Shown here: positions 60,012-64,000 of the stretch, piece after piece
Layout of the letters: each line of letters begins with the position of its first letter
Position numbering within the stretch: the first letter of the stretch is position 1
Source: Streptomyces fragilis
GTDB lineage: Bacteria > Actinomycetota > Actinomycetes > Streptomycetales > Streptomycetaceae
Direction of reading: 5' to 3'
Length of the DNA: 64,000 nt
Assembly (NCBI RefSeq): GCF_003112515.1
Contig: NZ_BEVZ01000010.1
Coordinates: forward strand, 62,001 to 126,000
Made by a program: the position numbers and the translations under genes
Notes under the pieces: model-generated
What the model saw: only the letters and a program-made list of their open reading frames with translations
Told to the model about the DNA's origin: nothing
Databases searched by the model: none

Positions 60012-60986
60012 GTGACCACACACCTCCACCCCCCCGACCCCAGGGACCGCCCCGCGCGGCTGGCCGTCGGCGTCGTGGGCGCCGGCCGCGTCGGCCCGGC
60101 GCTGGCGGCCTCGCTCCAGCTGGCCGGGCACCGCCCGGTGGCCGTGTCGGGCGTCTCGGACGCCTCCCGCCGCCGGGCCGCCGAACTGCTGCCGGACGTC
60201 CCCCTGGTCACGCCCGCCGAGGTGTTGGCCCGCTCCGAGCTGGTCCTGCTCACGGTCCCCGACGACGTCCTGCCCGGACTCGTCCAGGGCCTCGCCGAGA
60301 CCGGCGCGGTCCGTCCCGGCCAGCTCCTCGCGCACACCTCGGGCCGGTACGGCGTGGGCGTCCTGGAGCCCGCGCTGCGCGCCGGGGCCCTGCCGCTCGC
60401 CCTGCACCCCGCGATGACCTTCACCGGCACCGCGGTCGACGTGCAGCGCCTGGCCGGCTGCTCCTTCGGCGTCACCGCCCCCGAAGAGCTCCGGCTGGCG
60501 GCCGAGGCGCTGGTGGTCGAGATGGGCGGGGAGCCCGAGTGGATCGAGGAGCAGAACCGTCCGCTCTACCACGCGGCCCTGGCCCTAGGCTCCAACCACC
60601 TGATCACCCTCGTCGCCCAGTCCATGGAGCTGCTCGCCGCCGCCGGGGTCGGCGCCCCCGACCGGATGCTCGGCCCGCTGCTGGGCGCCGCCCTGGACAA
60701 CGCCCTGCGCTCCGGCGACGCCGCCCTCACCGGCCCCGTCTCCCGCGGTGACGCCGGCACGGTCGCCGCGCACATCGAGCAGCTGCGCCGCAACGCCCCG
60801 CAGACCCTGCCCGGCTACCTGGCCATGGCCCGCGCCACCGCCGACCGGGCGCTGGCCGCCGGACTGCTCAAGCCCGAACTCGCCGAGGAGCTCCTCGGGG
60901 TACTCGGCGAGGACACGACGGACCGCACCGACGGCCCCCGGGGAACCGGCGGGGCCACCGGCGACGACGGGGAGGACGACCGATGA
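60012..60986 (+). CDS. Rossmann-fold DUF2520 protein of the pan/nad operon
   Basis: Protein of 324 residues, NAD(P)-binding N-terminal domain GVVGAGRVGPALAASL, and a helical C-terminal DUF2520 domain with ALGSNHLITLVAQSMELL. The layout matches 6-phosphogluconate dehydrogenase-like and ketopantoate reductase-like enzymes. Its position directly before panC (ATGA overlap) is conserved in mycobacteria. It may be the missing ketopantoate reductase or act in NAD or CoA metabolism; this is inference. GTG 60012 has GGGAAGG about 10 bases upstream. Confidence 0.85.
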   Translation: MTTHLHPPDPRDRPARLAVGVVGAGRVGPALAASLQLAGHRPVAVSGVSDASRRRAAELLPDVPLVTPAEVLARSELVLLTVPDDVLPGLVQGLAETGAVRPGQLLAHTSGRYGVGVLEPALRAGALPLALHPAMTFTGTAVDVQRLAGCSFGVTAPEELRLAAEALVVEMGGEPEWIEEQNRPLYHAALALGSNHLITLVAQSMELLAAAGVGAPDRMLGPLLGAALDNALRSGDAALTGPVSRGDAGTVAAHIEQLRRNAPQTLPGYLAMARATADRALAAGLLKPELAEELLGVLGEDTTDRTDGPRGTGGATGDDGEDDR

Positions 60987-62029
60987 CCCAGGCCGGCAAG
61001 CCCGAGCTGCTGCACACCGCCGCCGAGCTGGCGGCCCGCCCGCGCACCGGACGCCGGGCCGTCGTGATGACCATGGGCGCCCTGCACGACGGCCACGCCA
61101 CTCTGGTCCGCACGGCCCGCCGGGCCGCCGGGCCGCAGGGCGAGGTCGTGGTCACCGTCTTCGTCAACCCGTTGCAGTTCGGGGCGGGCGAGGACCTCGA
61201 CCGCTACCCGCGCACCCTGGACTCCGACGTGCGGATCGCGGCCGCCGCGGGCGCCGACGTGGTGTTCGCGCCGTCGGTCGACGAGGTCTACCCCGGCGGC
61301 GAACCCCAGGTCCGGATCACCGCGGGCCCGATGGGCGCCCGCCTGGAAGGCGCCTTTCGGCCCGGCCACTTCGACGGGATGCTCACCGTCGTCGGCAAGC
61401 TGCTCCACCTCACCCGCCCGGACGTCGCCTTCTACGGGCAGAAGGACGCCCAGCAGCTGGCGCTCATCCGGCGCATGGTCCGCGACCTGAACTTCGGCGT
61501 GGAGATCGTCGCCGTGCCCACCGTCCGCGAGGACGACGGACTGGCCCTCTCCAGCCGCAACCGGTACCTGTCCGCCGGCGAGCGGCGCACCGCCCTGGCC
61601 CTGTCCCGCGCCCTGTTCGCCGGCCGGGACCGGCTGGCCGCCCTGGAGGCGCTGCGCGCCCGCGCCCAGGAGGTCCCCTCCACCGAGGCCCGCGCCGCCG
61701 CGCTGGAACGGCTCGGCGAGTCCCGGGAGGCCGCCGACGCCCACGCGCTGGCCGCCGCCTGCGGCAGGACCTCCGGGCCCGCCGCCGTCCGGGACGCCGC
61801 CCGCCTGGTGCTCGACGAGGCCGCCAAGGCCGAACCGCCGATCGAGCTGGACTACCTGGCCCTGGTCGACCCCGCGGACTTCACCGAGGTCGCCGACGAC
61901 CACACCGGCGAGGCCGTGCTCGCCGTCGCCGCCAAGGTCGGCTCGACCCGGCTGATCGACAACCTGCCGCTCACCTTCGCCCCCGACGGCGGCCGCGAGC
62001 CCGGCCCGGAAGACGGAGACGCCCCGTGA
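60983..62029 (+). CDS. panC: Pantothenate synthetase
   Basis: Pantoate-beta-alanine ligase, 348 residues; ATP-driven amide formation. TMGALHDGHATLV holds the nucleotide HxGH motif, VNPLQFGAGEDLDRYPRT and GKLLHLTRPDVAFYGQKDAQQ are diagnostic, and LSSRNRYLS is the KMSKS-like loop. A Ala/Arg-rich stretch and linker of about 50 residues near 230-285 makes it longer than the usual 280-300. ATG 60983 overlaps the upstream stop and its stop overlaps nadB. panB and panD are not in the window. Confidence 0.95.
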   Translation: MTQAGKPELLHTAAELAARPRTGRRAVVMTMGALHDGHATLVRTARRAAGPQGEVVVTVFVNPLQFGAGEDLDRYPRTLDSDVRIAAAAGADVVFAPSVDEVYPGGEPQVRITAGPMGARLEGAFRPGHFDGMLTVVGKLLHLTRPDVAFYGQKDAQQLALIRRMVRDLNFGVEIVAVPTVREDDGLALSSRNRYLSAGERRTALALSRALFAGRDRLAALEALRARAQEVPSTEARAAALERLGESREAADAHALAAACGRTSGPAAVRDAARLVLDEAAKAEPPIELDYLALVDPADFTEVADDHTGEAVLAVAAKVGSTRLIDNLPLTFAPDGGREPGPEDGDAP

Positions 62030-63771
62030 CCCGCACCGCGATACGCCTGCCCGCCCCCGCCCCCGGATGGTCCATCGACGCCGACGTGGTGGTCGTGGGC
62101 TCCGGCGTGGCCGGCCTGACCGCCGCGCTGCGCTGCGAGGCCGCCGGGCTGCGCACCGTCGTCGTCACCAAGGCCCGGCTCGACGCCGGGTCCACCCGCT
62201 GGGCGCAGGGCGGCATAGCCGCCGCGCTGGGCGAGGGCGACACCCCCGCGCAGCACCTCGACGACACCCTGGTCGCCGGGGCCGGGCTGTGCGACGAGGA
62301 GGCCGTGCGCCTGCTGGTCACCGAGGGCCCGGCCGCGGTGCGCCGCCTGATCTCCACCGGAGCCCGCTTCGACACCGACGCGGCCGGCGAGATCGCGCTG
62401 ACCCGTGAGGGCGGCCACCACCGCCGCCGCATCGCGCACGCCGGCGGCGACGCCACCGGGGCGGAGATATCCCGCGCCCTGGTCGAGGCGGTCCAGGCCC
62501 GCGGCCTGCGCACCATCGAGCACGCGCTGGTGCTCGACCTGCTCACCGACGCCGAGGGGCGCACCGCCGGCGTCACCCTGCACGTGATGGGCGAGGGCGC
62601 CCACGACGGCGTCGGCGCCGTCCGCGCGCCCGCCGTGGTCCTCGCCACCGGCGGCATGGGCCAGGTGTTCTCGGCGACCACCAACCCGTCGGTGTCCACC
62701 GGCGACGGCGTGGCGCTCGCGCTGCGGGCCGGCGCCGAGGTCAGCGACCTGGAGTTCGTCCAGTTCCACCCGACCGTCCTCTTCCTCGGCCCGGACGCCG
62801 AGGGCCAGCAGCCGCTGGTCTCCGAGGCGGTCCGCGGCGAGGGCGCCCACCTGGTCGACGCCGACGGCGTGCGCTTCATGGTCGGTCAGCACGAGCTGGC
62901 CGAGCTCGCGCCGCGGGACATCGTGGCCAAGGGCATCATGCGCCGCATGCGCGAGACGGGCGCGGCGCACATGTACCTGGACGCCCGCCACTTCGGCGCC
63001 GACATGTGGGAGCACCGCTTCCCGACCATCCTGGCCGCCTGCCGGGCGCACGGCATCGACCCGGTCACCGAGCCGATCCCGGTCGCCCCGGCCGCCCACT
63101 ACGCCTCCGGCGGCGTCCGCACCGACGCCGCCGGCCGCACCACCGTGCCCGGTCTCTACGCCTGCGGCGAGGTCGCCTGCACCGGCGTCCACGGCGCCAA
63201 CCGGCTCGCCTCCAACTCGCTGTTGGAGGGGCTGGTCTACGCCGAGCGCATCGCCGCGGACATCACGTCCGAGGCCCGCACGGCAGCCGGCGCGCCGGAC
63301 ACCGTCGTGCCGGACACGGTCGTGCCGGGGACCGCCGCGCCGGAGACGGTCGTGCCGGAGGCTCCCACCCAGCCGCTGCCCGCCGCCGAGGACCGGCTCG
63401 CCGTCCAGCGCGCCATGACCGACGGCGCCGGCGTGCTCCGCTCCGCGGACTCCCTGCGACGGGCCGCGGAGGAACTGGCCGCGCTGCACACAGCGGCCGC
63501 CGAAGGCACCGGCAAGCGGCCGGTGCCGGGCACCGAGACCTGGGAGACGGCCAACCTCCTGCTGGTCGCCCGGGTCCTCGTCGAGGCGGCCCGCCGCCGC
63601 GAGGAGACCCGCGGCTGCCACTGGCGCGAGGACCGACCCGACCGGGACGACGAGGGATGGCGCCGCCACATCGTCGTCCGCCTCGGCGAGGGCCGTACGC
63701 TCGCCGTGCACACCACCGACGGACCGGGCTTCGCACCGGTCACCCCTCCCACAGGAGCAGTGAAGAAGTGA
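62026..63771 (+). CDS. nadB: L-aspartate oxidase
   Basis: FAD enzyme of 581 residues that oxidises aspartate to iminoaspartate for NAD synthesis. FAD motif DVVVVGSGVAGLTAALR, then STRWAQGGIAAALGEGD, EFVQFHPTVLF and GACEVACTGVHGANRLAS-like segment (seen as GEVACTGVHGANRLASNS). A low-complexity insert at about residues 424-443 has four pentapeptides of PDTVV type. GTG 62026 overlaps the panC stop, and the stop overlaps nadC, so panC-nadB-nadC are coupled. nadA is not in the window. Confidence 0.95.
   Translation: MTRTAIRLPAPAPGWSIDADVVVVGSGVAGLTAALRCEAAGLRTVVVTKARLDAGSTRWAQGGIAAALGEGDTPAQHLDDTLVAGAGLCDEEAVRLLVTEGPAAVRRLISTGARFDTDAAGEIALTREGGHHRRRIAHAGGDATGAEISRALVEAVQARGLRTIEHALVLDLLTDAEGRTAGVTLHVMGEGAHDGVGAVRAPAVVLATGGMGQVFSATTNPSVSTGDGVALALRAGAEVSDLEFVQFHPTVLFLGPDAEGQQPLVSEAVRGEGAHLVDADGVRFMVGQHELAELAPRDIVAKGIMRRMRETGAAHMYLDARHFGADMWEHRFPTILAACRAHGIDPVTEPIPVAPAAHYASGGVRTDAAGRTTVPGLYACGEVACTGVHGANRLASNSLLEGLVYAERIAADITSEARTAAGAPDTVVPDTVVPGTAAPETVVPEAPTQPLPAAEDRLAVQRAMTDGAGVLRSADSLRRAAEELAALHTAAAEGTGKRPVPGTETWETANLLLVARVLVEAARRREETRGCHWREDRPDRDDEGWRRHIVVRLGEGRTLAVHTTDGPGFAPVTPPTGAVKK
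63295..63354 (+). repeat. Four 15-bp repeats in nadB
   Basis: Units at 63295, 63310, 63325 and 63340 encode PDTVV, PDTVV, PGTAA and PETVV. They lie in a variable loop between the FAD domain and the C-terminal helical domain. Confidence 0.75.
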
Positions 63772-64000
63772 GCGCCTCCGCCCCCTCCGACCCGACCGCC
63801 CCCTCCGATCCGGCCGGCGCCGGCCTCTCCCTCGCCGACGGCGGCGGCTGCGGCGACGGCTGCGCCTGCGGCTCCGGTGACGGCCACGAGTTCGACGACT
63901 ACGAGTGCGGCCTCGACCCCGCCCTCGCGGCGCTGCTGACCGACGCCGGTCTCGACCCGGCCGAGGTCGAGGACATCGCCACCATGGCGGTGGCCGAGGA
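63768..64000 (+). CDS. nadC: Nicotinate-nucleotide pyrophosphorylase, partial (right edge)
   Basis: Quinolinate phosphoribosyltransferase, only the first 77 codons visible. GTG 63768 overlaps the nadB stop and has CAGGAG 10 bases upstream. The N-terminus is Ser/Pro/Ala-rich, then Cys-rich: GGGCGDGCACGSGDGHE followed by YECGLDPALAALL, before the conserved start of the enzyme domain (GLDPAEVEDIATMAVAE). The Cys-rich part is not needed for the known QAPRTase reaction and could bind metal. Identity rests on the N-terminal domain start and the operon. Confidence 0.85.
   Translation, partial: MSASAPSDPTAPSDPAGAGLSLADGGGCGDGCACGSGDGHEFDDYECGLDPALAALLTDAGLDPAEVEDIATMAVAE

Overview
The window is high-GC actinobacterial chromosome, almost certainly Streptomyces. 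The evidence is the very high GC, many GTG starts, 4-base ATGA/GTGA gene overlaps, many apparently leaderless genes, a BldG anti-anti-sigma factor with its partner, a 6C small RNA, a Tad-like pilus operon next to a DEAD/DEAH helicase, and a TTA codon in that helicase. From memory, the gene order follows the core-chromosome stretch of S. coelicolor around SCO3558 down to SCO3381. Most of it is therefore vertically inherited core sequence, and I see no insertion sequence, prophage, CRISPR array or biosynthetic cluster.

Layout. 1-6.7 kb: a SulP anion transporter (cut by the left edge), a polysaccharide-deacetylase-like lipoprotein, a CooC/ParA-like ATPase, a degenerate Fic-like protein and a membrane-anchored HAD phosphatase. 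6.7-7.25 kb: the 6C RNA and stacked terminators. 7.25-12.9 kb: Tad-like pilus operon (CpaE/Ssd-like, CpaF, TadB, TadC, DUF4244 pilin, TadE-like, TadG-like with decapeptide repeats). 12.9-19.1 kb: helicase (minus), bldG, degenerate anti-sigma kinase, membrane H+-pyrophosphatase. 19.3-31.2 kb: lipoprotein, methyltransferase, topA, a three-part thymidylate kinase fusion, DNA polymerase III delta', secreted peptidase-like alpha/beta hydrolase. 31.3 kb: tRNA-Thr(CGT). 31.4-36.9 kb: family A DNA polymerase, DUF2786 protein, and an XRE regulator / anti-sigma-like ATPase / DUF397 trio. 37-44.9 kb: DedA with a prion-like tail, ThrE-type exporter, soluble pyrophosphatase, PBP4-type carboxypeptidase, zinc metalloprotease, tilS. 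45-51.6 kb: hpt, ftsH, folE and the opposing folP-folB-folK group. 51.8-59.8 kb: a repeat-rich membrane protein, an orphan NuoD homologue facing a MidA/NDUFAF7-like methyltransferase, a two-component system, a TmrB-like ATPase and an aldolase-like PLP enzyme. 60-64 kb: DUF2520-panC-nadB-nadC operon (nadC cut by the right edge).

Functional themes: developmental control (BldG, 6C RNA, TTA codon, HAD protein), surface structures (Tad pilus), folate, pantothenate and NAD synthesis, and replication and nucleotide metabolism (topA, tmk, holB, polymerase, hpt). The most unusual observations are the NuoD homologue that lacks the quinone-site tyrosine beside a predicted NuoD-methyltransferase, inverted consensus DnaA boxes between the polymerase and its divergent neighbour, a 27-28 base TGCA-rich element shared upstream of the DUF397 and ATPase genes, and perfect palindromes at the start codons of a divergent gene pair.
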